DNA of 19,223 bases from NCBI GenBank assembly GCA_002428485.1, contig DIWM01000018.1:1-19223 (forward strand), in the 5' to 3' direction. The DNA is from Deltaproteobacteria bacterium UBA6106. GTDB lineage: Bacteria; Desulfobacterota; Syntrophorhabdia; Syntrophorhabdales; Syntrophorhabdaceae. Below, one piece after another: positions 7,121 through 15,143 of this stretch (positions are counted from its first letter, which is position 1; each line of letters opens with the position of its first letter). A program made the translations under genes and the position numbers. Under the pieces are notes generated by a model that saw only the letters and a list, made by a program, of their open reading frames with translations, was not told the DNA's origin and ran no database searches.

Positions 7121-8254
7121 GTGAAAATTCTTAATGTAAACAATACACTGGATCCTGTTAACGGTGGTGGAACGGCTATGCGCACCCTGCAGGTGAGTCG
7201 TTTCCTCTCATCACTCGACGCGGAATGCACGATTCTCTCGCTCGACACGGGGGTTACGAGGGACCTGCATGAAAGAGCCGGCAAAGTTCGCATAGTTACT
7301 TTACCCTGCAGGATAGAGAGATATTTTGTGCCCTCAATGTCATGGAACACGGTAAAAGACCTGGTTTGTTCGGCGGATGTGATCCAGATGATGAACCACT
7401 GGACATTGCTGAATGCCATGGTTTTTCACTATGCTGCCCTCTATGAGAAGCCGTATATTTTATGTCCTGCCGGCGCGATACCCATTTTTGGGCGTTCAAA
7501 GGTACTTAAGCGCTCCTACGATATAGCCATTGGCAGAAAGATTCTGAGGCATGCTAAGGCATGTGTTGCGATATCGCCAAAGGAAGTTGAGGCTATCAAG
7601 GCGTACGGGGTACCGGGCGAGATGATATCTGTAATCCCCAACGGGATCGATCCGGGAGACTACCTTAAGGAAGACGATTCGGAATTTCGGCGGAAATACG
7701 GGCTCCCCGATGCTCCTTTTCTTCTATATGTCGGTCGGTTGAATCCCATAAAGGGGCCCGACCTGCTCCTTGAGGCCTTCATGCGTGCCGTCCGGTCCAA
7801 GGGACTGCCCCATCATCTTGTGTTTGCCGGCCCCGACGGTGGGATGCTTCATGGACTGGAAACCATGGCCCTGGCAAACGATATGGCTGGACGCGTTCAT
7901 TTTCTGGGTTTTATCGGGGGCGATGACAAATCCCGGGCGTACCATGCCGCGGAATTTCTCGTGATTCCATCCCGGCAGGAGGCGATGTCAATAGTTGTTC
8001 TCGAAGCCGGGATATGTAAGACGGCAGTTCTCCTGACTGACAGGTGCGGGTTCGATAATGTTGCCGACGTAGAAGGGGGAATGGTTGTGAGTGCTTCCAT
8101 AGACGGCCTGCAGGAAGGAATAGAAATAATGACGGGGAATAGTTCCGGGCTTGAGATCATGGGAGAGAATCTCATGAAGTTCGTCGGTGACCGCTATCTA
8201 TGGAAACATACGGCGAAACAGTATCTGGATCTTTTCAACAAGGTGGCTGGATAA
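7121..8254 (+). CDS. GT4-family glycosyltransferase (GT-B fold)
   Basis: Cytoplasmic retaining glycosyltransferase, 377 aa, from a GTG start that leads directly into MKILNVNNTLDPVNGGG, the first strand and Gly-rich loop of the N-terminal Rossmann domain. The C-terminal domain opens with LLYVGRLNPIKGPDLLLEAF (about 200-218), the standard GT4 segment. EAMSIVVLE gives the EX7E nucleotide-sugar site (E287, E295), with Met where many relatives have Gly-Phe. AISPKEVEAIKAYGVP and VIPNGIDPGDY are further family marks. It adds one sugar to the lipid-linked repeat unit; donor and linkage are not readable. The stop is directly followed by the ATG of the next reading frame. Confidence 0.9.
   Translation: MKILNVNNTLDPVNGGGTAMRTLQVSRFLSSLDAECTILSLDTGVTRDLHERAGKVRIVTLPCRIERYFVPSMSWNTVKDLVCSADVIQMMNHWTLLNAMVFHYAALYEKPYILCPAGAIPIFGRSKVLKRSYDIAIGRKILRHAKACVAISPKEVEAIKAYGVPGEMISVIPNGIDPGDYLKEDDSEFRRKYGLPDAPFLLYVGRLNPIKGPDLLLEAFMRAVRSKGLPHHLVFAGPDGGMLHGLETMALANDMAGRVHFLGFIGGDDKSRAYHAAEFLVIPSRQEAMSIVVLEAGICKTAVLLTDRCGFDNVADVEGGMVVSASIDGLQEGIEIMTGNSSGLEIMGENLMKFVGDRYLWKHTAKQYLDLFNKVAG
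8240..8246 (+). promoter_or_regulatory. Ribosome binding site before ATG 8255
   Basis: AAGGTGG lies 8 bases upstream of ATG 8255, which directly follows the TAA of the GT4 gene. It supports initiation at 8255, in a frame that ends after 22 codons, rather than at the first start (TTG 8320) of the long downstream frame. Confidence 0.5.
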
Positions 8255-8323
8255 ATGGCGCACTTGGCGGAGTCACTTACCCGTCACTTTCGAGGTTCAT
8301 CCGGTAGAATGGTGGGTCGTTGA
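8255..8323 (+). CDS. 22-codon frame: displaced N-terminus of the flippase fusion, or a coupled leader peptide
   Basis: ATG 8255 abuts the TAA of the preceding gene and has AAGGTGG at good spacing. It encodes MAHLAESLTRHFRGSSGR plus four residues (MVGR), a basic amphipathic stretch of the kind that precedes the first membrane helix of flippases, then stops at TGA 8321-8323. The long frame begins at TTG 8320, sharing TTGA with this stop. If one T were missing from an original CGTTTGACG, the two would form a single protein reading MVGRLTIYIFSAAILL. Two readings are open: a single-base deletion (or sequencing error), or a leader whose termination couples to a TTG restart. I favour the indel because the peptide makes a sensible N-terminus. 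Confidence 0.5.
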   Translation: MAHLAESLTRHFRGSSGRMVGR

Positions 8324-10731
8324 CGATATACATTTTTTCCGCGGCAATCCTTTTAAACTCCTTCTCGATGACAGGGCTTATGCTGGTGTCCGGTCTTGCG
8401 GGGGCACCGGGATTGACGACGGACATCGCCATGGTGCAGGGGGCTACGTTAGCGCTCTTTTTTGCCTTTTCAGCAAATGCGCGCAATGTCATTTTTGCCG
8501 ATGCTTCTGGATCAACGTCTCATTTGCTTCTTCGGACGCGCATACTTCTCCTTCTCCCCCTTGCGGCTGCGACTTTTATTCTTAGTTCTGTGCTGGGAGC
8601 CGTCGATGGTTGGTTGGCCTTTGTTCTGATATGCCGGCGGTCCACGGAATGGGTCGGAGAAGTCTTTCTGAGTTCATGTGAAGTCCAGGATGCCAGGCAG
8701 CCTGCCGTAATGACCATTTTTGCAGAATGCACCACATTTGTATTAGCGGTGGCGCTGATATTTTCTGCGGACACGGACCCTTACCTGGCATTGATACCAT
8801 GGGCACTCGCCCCCCTGGTCGTTGCGATAAAAGGAAGACTGGTCAAAGAGGACACTCCTGCAAGCTTGATGGATAATGTAGCAAGACTGGCACCAAACAT
8901 GGGATCGACAACAATCATTGGTATTGGGGTGTATGTCTTCAGACTTTCCATAGTCATGCTCGTAGGGCGCATTGCCGCCGGTGATTTGTTTACGGCCTTT
9001 GTTATAGGAGGTCTCGTACCCACCGTATATAATAGCTCCATCGGTCCCAGCCTGGCCCTCAGAAAAGATAGAAACGGCGCAAGGGATCCGGCGCTCAAAC
9101 TCATGATCTGGCTTGTGCCGGTCCTGTTTTTCTCAGGGCTTTCGATTACGACTTTTTGTCTGGTGTACCCGGACCTGTCAAACATTTTTCGCAAAAGTCA
9201 TCAATTCTGGACCGCCGTCGGTCTGTCGATTTCCGGCGGAGCGATCATGATGATCGCGCTCCATCGGCGCATAATTATGCTGCAACGGCGGATGAACGTG
9301 GAGATTTTCGGCTCCGATGTTTTATCGAATATTCTCATTGTGGTCTCGGTGCCGTATTTCTACTATCTTCTGGGTGTACGTTCGCTGGAAGGTCTTTACG
9401 TTTTTAGCGCCGTTTTGACCTTGTGTTTCTATTGGAGCGCTGAAAGAAGAAGCACGCCCGCCGAGGCAAAACGATACGATACCACGAAATTGATTGCCAT
9501 AGGGGCGTTGGTTCTTATTCCGGTTTTTTTCCAGCTGACGGGACACATATTCAGGGACAGCAGTTTTGTTTTTGACACTGGTCGCACGCTGAAGCAACTG
9601 CCCATCCCTCTTTCAGCGATAGCCATTGTAGTCGGGGTCTTGTTGCTGGGGAAATTCCGAGGTACGCACCGCTCCCTCACGGTATTCTTCTTCACAGCGG
9701 TATTGCTGGTGCTGGCAACCTTGGCCGTTCGGGAGCCAGATGCCAGAGGTCCTCGGCTTATCTTGATGGCACAGTATCTATTGCCGTTTTTCGGTCTCGT
9801 ACTTGGAGAGATGTATGGATCGGCCTCGAATAACGGTGAATTCGAGAAGACCTGCCTGGCTGTCATCTCCATCGTCGTCCCGCTGCAACTCCTGTGTTCT
9901 TGGTTGCAAGGACTGACCATCCTTACACCCTACCTCTATCTTCTTAGCATCTACCAGCACATCCTTTATGTTCCCGTCATAGTGGTCATCGCCTACGGTA
10001 TGGCGTTCATGTGCCTGTGGGAATCGGGCATGAAATTCCGAGTGGCGCTATGCGCCCTGTCGCCCTTGATCGGCATCTATGCAGGGGCATCGTACTCCGT
10101 GGAAGTTTTCATAATTCTTGTCGGTATTGTGGCGGTAGGGGTATTGTGGCGCCATCACCGACTTCCTGCGCCTCGGTTGGCAGCCTCCATCCTCGCCGTC
10201 GTCATACTGACGGGACTGTCCTATTGCTACATGACGAGAATGATCCCGGTGGATACGATGCCTGCCCGCGTTTCTGCCATGTTGGATGAATCGGAGACGA
10301 AGTATGGGCTGGCGGCTACGGCCTCTTCGCCCCATAACCTTACCGAACGGTTGAAGCACTGGAGTTTCTATGGAAAGGAGATCTGCTCCAGTTTTCGGGA
10401 ATTCTCTGTCGGTCACTCTTACCCTCCGAATCGCCAATCCCATCCGAGCGCATATAATTATTACCTCGATGTTCTTTACAATTTTGGATTCCTGTCCCTG
10501 ACGCCTCTTCTCGTTCTGCTGGTGTACACCGGATGGCTTGTGTATCGATCCGGCGTGGCCCTGAGAAAGGACCGCTTCCTGCTCGCGGCGTTGGTTGCCG
10601 TGTTCGTAGTATTTGTCATCGATAACTCCCTGAAAGTCGGATTGCGTCAGCCCTATCCGGGGATATTCGGTTTTTTTCTTCTCGGGCTCGCTCAGGCACG
10701 ACTTTCGGGTTTAACCGGGCGTTTGCATTGA
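8320..10731 (+). CDS. Wzx-like flippase fused to a Wzy/WaaL-like polymerase or ligase
   Basis: Giant membrane protein, 803 aa from TTG 8320, or about 825 aa if the 22 upstream codons belong to it. Residues about 1-376 form some 10-12 hydrophobic segments, with the FSANARNVIF segment and overall layout of divergent MOP/Wzx polysaccharide flippases. A polar linker (about 377-388, RRSTPAEAKRYDTT) follows. Residues about 388-803 form a second set of about 10-12 segments. These include one large loop (about 645-720) carrying AERLKHW-like polar sequence and GHSYPPNRQSHPSAYNYYLD, then LYNFGFLSLTPLL, resembling the O-antigen polymerase/ligase (Wzy_C, WaaL) pattern of H-N-x-YL...G in the late periplasmic loop. 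Flippases are usually 400-500 aa, as are polymerases, so the length fits a fusion. This would couple flipping to polymerisation or ligation. The halves are called by topology and local motifs only. Confidence 0.68.
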   Translation: MTIYIFSAAILLNSFSMTGLMLVSGLAGAPGLTTDIAMVQGATLALFFAFSANARNVIFADASGSTSHLLLRTRILLLLPLAAATFILSSVLGAVDGWLAFVLICRRSTEWVGEVFLSSCEVQDARQPAVMTIFAECTTFVLAVALIFSADTDPYLALIPWALAPLVVAIKGRLVKEDTPASLMDNVARLAPNMGSTTIIGIGVYVFRLSIVMLVGRIAAGDLFTAFVIGGLVPTVYNSSIGPSLALRKDRNGARDPALKLMIWLVPVLFFSGLSITTFCLVYPDLSNIFRKSHQFWTAVGLSISGGAIMMIALHRRIIMLQRRMNVEIFGSDVLSNILIVVSVPYFYYLLGVRSLEGLYVFSAVLTLCFYWSAERRSTPAEAKRYDTTKLIAIGALVLIPVFFQLTGHIFRDSSFVFDTGRTLKQLPIPLSAIAIVVGVLLLGKFRGTHRSLTVFFFTAVLLVLATLAVREPDARGPRLILMAQYLLPFFGLVLGEMYGSASNNGEFEKTCLAVISIVVPLQLLCSWLQGLTILTPYLYLLSIYQHILYVPVIVVIAYGMAFMCLWESGMKFRVALCALSPLIGIYAGASYSVEVFIILVGIVAVGVLWRHHRLPAPRLAASILAVVILTGLSYCYMTRMIPVDTMPARVSAMLDESETKYGLAATASSPHNLTERLKHWSFYGKEICSSFREFSVGHSYPPNRQSHPSAYNYYLDVLYNFGFLSLTPLLVLLVYTGWLVYRSGVALRKDRFLLAALVAVFVVFVIDNSLKVGLRQPYPGIFGFFLLGLAQARLSGLTGRLH

Positions 10732-10775
10732 CCAAAGGTACCCGATTGGTTTAAGCTATCTTCGAAGCCATCGAA

Positions 10776-12158
10776 ATGAAAGTACTCCTCATAAGTCATC
10801 CCTCTACGAGCGCTCAGAAACCGGATTTTCCTCCGATCGGGGTGGCCTACCTCGGGTCAGTAGTGCGCGATAAAGGTCACGACATTCTTCTTGTCGATGG
10901 AGGCCTGACAGGTGCCGAGGATATTATCAAGCAGGCCAGAGATTTTGGTCCCGATGTTGCCGGCGTTACCTGCTGGACGATCAACAGGGGTTCGGTGTGG
11001 TCGCTCTGCAATATCTTTGAAAAAGAGTTGCCCGAAGTATTCCTCGTGCTCGGAGGTCCTCACGCAAGCCTCTATCCGGAGCATATTTTCCAGAAAACTC
11101 ACGCCAGGGCCGTTGTCTTCGGAGAAGGGGAAGAAACACTTTGCGAACTCCTCGAAGTGTTGGAGGATAAGGGCGACCTTGCCGGGGTGAGGGGGCTTGC
11201 CTATAGAGACAAAGATGGAAGAATATGCAGGACGGAACCTCGCCTGCAAATCGAAGATCTCGATTCAATCCCTTTTCCCTATTATGAGGCATTCAAGGAC
11301 TTCAATTTTCAGAATTATAATGGTTTTGTAGGACTTCCAAGACCAACGGCAGCCGTGATCACGTCCCGGGGATGTGTGTTCGATTGTGCCTATTGCGGTT
11401 CCGTCAATTTTTGGGGCAAGAAATGGCGCCGGCGTTCGGCTCAAAACGTTCTTGACGAGCTTGAACATCTTGTAAGGGACATGGGTGCGCGGTCGATCTA
11501 TATGTTCGATGACAACTTTCCCGTCAATAAGAAACGTGCCATGGATATATGTCAGGGCATAATTGAGAGAAAACTTGATATTCAGTGGGCCTGCTGCAGC
11601 CACGTGAAAATGGTGAATGAAGAATTGCTGAAAGTGATGAAGCAGAGCGGATGTGTCAGTATCGATTTTGGTGTTGAGAGCGGCAGCGACACTATCCTCC
11701 GGAACATCAACAAGAATCAAACTCGGAAAGACATCGAGAAGGCCTTTGCTCTCGTGCATCAGGCGGGCATCAAACCCCGGGCATACCTGATGGTCGGCAA
11801 TAAAGGCGAAACCACCGGGACAATAGACGAGACGGTCGATATGGTAGGGACCATCAAGCCCCACTCATCCATCGGTGCGACCATTTTATGGCTGCTGCCT
11901 GGTACGGACGTTTTCCGCGAGGCCAGCGCCAGAGGATTCATAGATGACAGTTACTGGCTAAAGTCGGACGATGTTCCTTACAATCTCCAGGAATACACAT
12001 ACGACCAGCTTTTTGAGCTTAGGCAAAGACTGATGCGAGGCATAGCAAGGAAAAAGGGCGGTTTAGTGTCGACTGTCAATTTCTACCTGAAGACTATTTA
12101 CTATCGATATCCCTTCCTGGCGCGAGTCAGATCACTTATACCCGATTGGTTGAGATGA
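10776..12158 (+). CDS. B12-binding-domain radical SAM protein
   Basis: Predicted iron-sulfur enzyme, 460 aa. Residues about 1-130 form a cobalamin-binding-like Rossmann domain (PPIGVAYLGSVVRDKGH, LVLGGPHASLYPE, VVFGEGEETL), although the DxHxxG cobalt-ligating motif is not seen, as in many members of this class. The radical SAM core follows, with CVFDCAYC giving C200, C204 and C207 (CX3CX2C) for the 4Fe-4S cluster. IDFGVESGSDTILRNINK and YLMVGNKGET are the later SAM-binding strands. Relatives methylate or rearrange unactivated carbons, often on lipids or sugars. In this position it may modify a sugar or the lipid carrier, but substrate and reaction are unknown. It starts 44 bases after the fusion gene and ends 32 bases before the dehydratase. 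Only a weak Shine-Dalgarno sequence is visible. Confidence 0.85.
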   Translation: MKVLLISHPSTSAQKPDFPPIGVAYLGSVVRDKGHDILLVDGGLTGAEDIIKQARDFGPDVAGVTCWTINRGSVWSLCNIFEKELPEVFLVLGGPHASLYPEHIFQKTHARAVVFGEGEETLCELLEVLEDKGDLAGVRGLAYRDKDGRICRTEPRLQIEDLDSIPFPYYEAFKDFNFQNYNGFVGLPRPTAAVITSRGCVFDCAYCGSVNFWGKKWRRRSAQNVLDELEHLVRDMGARSIYMFDDNFPVNKKRAMDICQGIIERKLDIQWACCSHVKMVNEELLKVMKQSGCVSIDFGVESGSDTILRNINKNQTRKDIEKAFALVHQAGIKPRAYLMVGNKGETTGTIDETVDMVGTIKPHSSIGATILWLLPGTDVFREASARGFIDDSYWLKSDDVPYNLQEYTYDQLFELRQRLMRGIARKKGGLVSTVNFYLKTIYYRYPFLARVRSLIPDWLR

Positions 12159-12180
12159 AGTGGTATCTTTAGTCTCTTTC

Positions 12181-12185
12181 GGAGG
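12181..12185 (+). promoter_or_regulatory. Ribosome binding site for the FnlA/WbjB-like gene
   Basis: GGAGG lies 5 bases before ATG 12191. The nearer ATG at 12187 is too close to be used and is out of frame. Confidence 0.6.
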
Positions 12186-12190
12186 CATGT

Positions 12191-13204
12191 ATGTTTGCCG
12201 GTAAAATACTATTGATCACAGGCGGCACCGGATCTTTCGGGAATGCTGTTTTGCGCAGATTCCTCGATACAGAGGTAAAAGAGATACGGGTGTTCAGCAG
12301 GGACGAGAAGAAGCAGGAAGACATGAGGATAGAACTGAACAACCCCAAGGTCAAGTTCTATATCGGTGATGTGCGTGACTACAACAGCCTGAATTTTGCG
12401 ATGAGCGGTGTGGATTATATATTTCACGCGGCGGCGTTGAAACAGGTCCCTTCCTGTGAGTTCTACCCCATGGAGGCAGTGCGCACGAATATCCTGGGAG
12501 CGGAAAACGTCCTGAATGCGGGATTGGCCAACAATGTACAGAGAGTGATCGTGTTGAGTACGGACAAAGCAGTCTATCCCATCAATGCCATGGGCATGTC
12601 AAAGGCGCTCATGGAAAAACTCATGGTGGCGAAGGCGCGGACGGAGGGAAAGAGGTCCAGGACGGTGTTGTGTGGTACGCGCTACGGCAACGTCATGGCA
12701 TCCAGGGGATCGATAATACCTCTCTTCGTCAAACAGATAAAGGAAGGCAAACCCCTGACGGTAACAGACCCGCACATGACACGGTTCCTTATGTCGCTCG
12801 ATGATGCTGTCGATCTCGTCGTGTACGCGTACAAGCATGGGGAACAGGGCGATATTTTCGTGCAGAAGGCGTCGGCCTGTACAATAGGCGACCTCGCCGC
12901 GGCAGTAAAAAAGATCTTTAAAGGCAAGAACGAGATAAAGGTTATAGGCACTCGCCATGGCGAAAAGTTATACGAAACGTTGCTGACACGCGAGGAACTG
13001 GCGAAGGCAAAGGACCTCGGGGGATACTACAGGATCGTCCCCGACGACAGGGATCTCAATTACAATAAGTATTTTACCGAAGGAGCCCAGCAATTATCCT
13101 CCCTTGAGGATTATAATTCCCACAACACCGAGCGGCTCACGGTGGACGAGATAGTGACGAGGCTGTTGAAGCTGAACTATATCAAGGAAGAGCTCGCATC
13201 CTAG
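12191..13204 (+). CDS. fnlA: UDP-GlcNAc 4,6-dehydratase/5- and 3-epimerase (CapE/FnlA/WbjB type)
   Basis: Extended SDR of the CapD/FlaA1 short group, 337 aa, close to the length of CapE/FnlA/WbjB. TGGTGSFG (10-17) is the cofactor loop. SRDEKKQEDMR (36-46) is the segment typical of this family. STDKAVYPINAMGMSK (123-138) holds the catalytic Asp-Lys (D125, K126) and has Met 134 where most SDRs have the Tyr of YxxxK, as CapE-like enzymes do. GTRYGNVMASRGS and TDPHMTRFLMS follow as expected. CapE-type enzymes convert UDP-GlcNAc to UDP-2-acetamido-2,6-dideoxy-L-4-hexulose with inversion at C5 and epimerisation at C3, the first step to UDP-L-FucNAc or UDP-L-QuiNAc. The downstream 14181-15095 and 15144-16274 genes fit steps two and three. 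Confidence 0.9.
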   Translation: MFAGKILLITGGTGSFGNAVLRRFLDTEVKEIRVFSRDEKKQEDMRIELNNPKVKFYIGDVRDYNSLNFAMSGVDYIFHAAALKQVPSCEFYPMEAVRTNILGAENVLNAGLANNVQRVIVLSTDKAVYPINAMGMSKALMEKLMVAKARTEGKRSRTVLCGTRYGNVMASRGSIIPLFVKQIKEGKPLTVTDPHMTRFLMSLDDAVDLVVYAYKHGEQGDIFVQKASACTIGDLAAAVKKIFKGKNEIKVIGTRHGEKLYETLLTREELAKAKDLGGYYRIVPDDRDLNYNKYFTEGAQQLSSLEDYNSHNTERLTVDEIVTRLLKLNYIKEELAS

Positions 13205-13257
13205 TAGCCGGGCCGAGGAATCACGGAATCGCATAATAAGCCGGGGGTAAGATCGTA

Positions 13258-14184
13258 GTGAAAGTGCTCGTAACAGGCGGTGCAGGTTTTATCGGTTCGA
13301 ATCTGGTGAAGCAGTTGATTGAAGATGGCAATGAAGTTGTCGTATTGGACAACCTCATGTCAGGATATCGCGAGAATCTCAATCCCTACCCCGGGGTTCA
13401 TTTTACAGAAGGGGATGTGCGGGATGAGACAATAGTGGCTGATGCGATGCATGGCATTGAGGTTGTATTTCATCTCGCTGCATCTGTGGGCAATAAGCGT
13501 TCCATCGATTATCCCCTTACAGATGCAGGTATAAATGTAATGGGCACGCTGACTGTTCTCGAGGCGGCTCGAAATGCCGGTGTCAGGAAGATTGTCGCAT
13601 CGTCATCGGCTGGTATTTTCGGAGAATTGAAGACACTACCCATTAGGGAAGACCATCCTGTCGAACCTGATACGCCCTATGGGAGTACAAAGCTGTGCAT
13701 GGAGAAGCTGTGTCTGGCCTATGCCAAACTTTATCCAATAGAGGCCATCTGCCTCCGTTACTTCAACGTTTACGGGCCAAATCAACGTTTTGATGCATAC
13801 GGGAACGTCATACCCATCTTTGCTTTCGGCATGCTCGAGAAAGGATCGATCACAATCTTCGGCGACGGCGAACAGACACGTGATTTTGTTAACGTGCGGG
13901 ACGTGGTTCAGGCCAATATAAGGGCAGCCATGGCAAAAGGGGTTTCCGGGGCATTCAATATAGGAAGCGGAACAAGGGTTACCATCAACCACCTGGCAGG
14001 ACTCATCAGAGACTTGGTTCCCTCAAAGACGGCATTGACCTATGGAGCACCGAGACCGGGTGATGTTCGCCACAGTCTTGCGGACATAAATGCCGCTCGA
14101 AATGCCTTCGGGTTCGAACCGTCGGTTTCTCTTGAGGACGGCCTCGAGGAATATATGGCATGGGTCTCAACGGTGTTGAAATGA
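13258..14184 (+). CDS. GalE-like NDP-sugar 4-epimerase (extended SDR)
   Basis: UDP-glucose 4-epimerase-like extended SDR, 308 aa from GTG 13258, with GGGGGTAAG upstream. TGGAGFIGSN (6-15), HLAASVGNKRSID, SSSAGIFGE, YGSTK (Y141, K145), LRYFNVYGPNQ and GDGEQTRDFVNVRDV are all textbook for the GalE/RfbB-related group. It probably interconverts C4 epimers of UDP-Glc/Gal or their N-acetyl forms in the cytoplasm to supply the repeat unit. It lies between step one and step two of the L-QuiNAc module but is not part of that known pathway, so it likely makes another sugar of the same polymer. Its stop overlaps the ATG of the next gene as ATGA. NDP-sugar specificity cannot be assigned. Confidence 0.88.
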   Translation: MKVLVTGGAGFIGSNLVKQLIEDGNEVVVLDNLMSGYRENLNPYPGVHFTEGDVRDETIVADAMHGIEVVFHLAASVGNKRSIDYPLTDAGINVMGTLTVLEAARNAGVRKIVASSSAGIFGELKTLPIREDHPVEPDTPYGSTKLCMEKLCLAYAKLYPIEAICLRYFNVYGPNQRFDAYGNVIPIFAFGMLEKGSITIFGDGEQTRDFVNVRDVVQANIRAAMAKGVSGAFNIGSGTRVTINHLAGLIRDLVPSKTALTYGAPRPGDVRHSLADINAARNAFGFEPSVSLEDGLEEYMAWVSTVLK

Positions 14185-15095
14185 CAAACGTATCCCCCGA
14201 GAGAAAAACCAGGATACTCATACTTGGCGGAACGGGTATGCTGGGTCACGTCCTTTTGAGATATTTTTTTGGAGACAGCAAATACGAGGTATATGCGACT
14301 ACCAGAAATATTGAGGAAACTCGAAGGTATTTCCCTGGGACTCTGATTGAAAGATTTATTCAGGGGAATATTGTCGCCGATGACCCCGATGCAATCGGTC
14401 GTGCGCTGACCTCTGCACGTCCTGACGTGGTGATCAATTGCATTGGCATCATCAAACAACTGCCTCTTGCGAATGACCCCGTGCCGTCCATCACTATCAA
14501 CGCGTTACTGCCTCATCGTATAGCTCTTGCGTGCCGTGACATGAACGCCCGCATGGTTCATATCAGCACCGATTGCGTCTTTAACGGCAAGAAGGGGATG
14601 TACGAGGAAGCTGATAATCCCAGTCCGGAAGATCTTTACGGCAGGACCAAATTGCTTGGTGAGGTTGATTACCCCCATTGTATTACCCTGCGAACGTCCA
14701 TCATTGGGCACGAATTGAAGGGTGGGTACGGCTTGATCGAGTGGTTCCTGGCAGCATCGGGCAAAGTGAAAGGGTACAGAAACGCCATCTACTCGGGTTT
14801 TCCCACGATTGAGCTGGCGAGGATCGTCCGTAACTTTGTCTTGCCCGATAAAGGCCTCATTGGAGTCTATCATGTATCTTCGGAGCCCCTGTCGAAGTTT
14901 GATCTACTGGGGTTGGTTGCGCGAAGCTACTGCAAACATATTGAGATTGAAGCCCATGAAAACCCGGCTCTGGATCGCTCGCTTATATCGGCCAGGTTTC
15001 GTAAACGGACGGGTTATGTCCCTCCCTCATGGCCGGAGATGATTGATGCCATGAGAAGGGATTACGAACTAAACAGGGAACAATATGGCCGTTGA
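14181..15095 (+). CDS. RmlD-like 4-keto sugar reductase (WbvR/QnlB type)
   Basis: RmlD-substrate-binding-family SDR. I chose ATG 14181 (304 aa) because it overlaps the previous stop as ATGA; ATG 14160 has GAGGA nine bases upstream and is a fair alternative (311 aa). GGTGMLGH (16-23) is the cofactor loop of the RmlD group. VVINCIGIIKQL and VHISTDCVFNGKKGMYEE are typical, and YGRTK gives Y153 and K157. Flanked by CapE/FnlA-like and FnlC-like genes, it fits the reductase of UDP-L-QuiNAc synthesis, which reduces the 4-keto group to UDP-L-RhaNAc. The FucNAc pathway instead uses CapF/FnlB, a longer protein with a C-terminal cupin domain. That domain is absent here, which is the main reason to prefer L-QuiNAc. 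Confidence 0.85.
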   Translation: MTNVSPERKTRILILGGTGMLGHVLLRYFFGDSKYEVYATTRNIEETRRYFPGTLIERFIQGNIVADDPDAIGRALTSARPDVVINCIGIIKQLPLANDPVPSITINALLPHRIALACRDMNARMVHISTDCVFNGKKGMYEEADNPSPEDLYGRTKLLGEVDYPHCITLRTSIIGHELKGGYGLIEWFLAASGKVKGYRNAIYSGFPTIELARIVRNFVLPDKGLIGVYHVSSEPLSKFDLLGLVARSYCKHIEIEAHENPALDRSLISARFRKRTGYVPPSWPEMIDAMRRDYELNREQYGR

Positions 15096-15143
15096 ATATT
15101 TGAAGGGACATGGATTAATACACCAGGACAGGAAGTGACTCCC

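Noticed and set aside
8318..8324. Programmed -1 ribosomal frameshift in the fusion gene
   Set aside because: The bases around the stop do not form an X XXY YYZ slippery heptamer and no strong downstream stem was seen; an indel or TTG restart is simpler.
11265..11864. A 199-residue - strand open frame
   Set aside because: It is antisense to the radical SAM core, whose motifs are conserved on the + strand.
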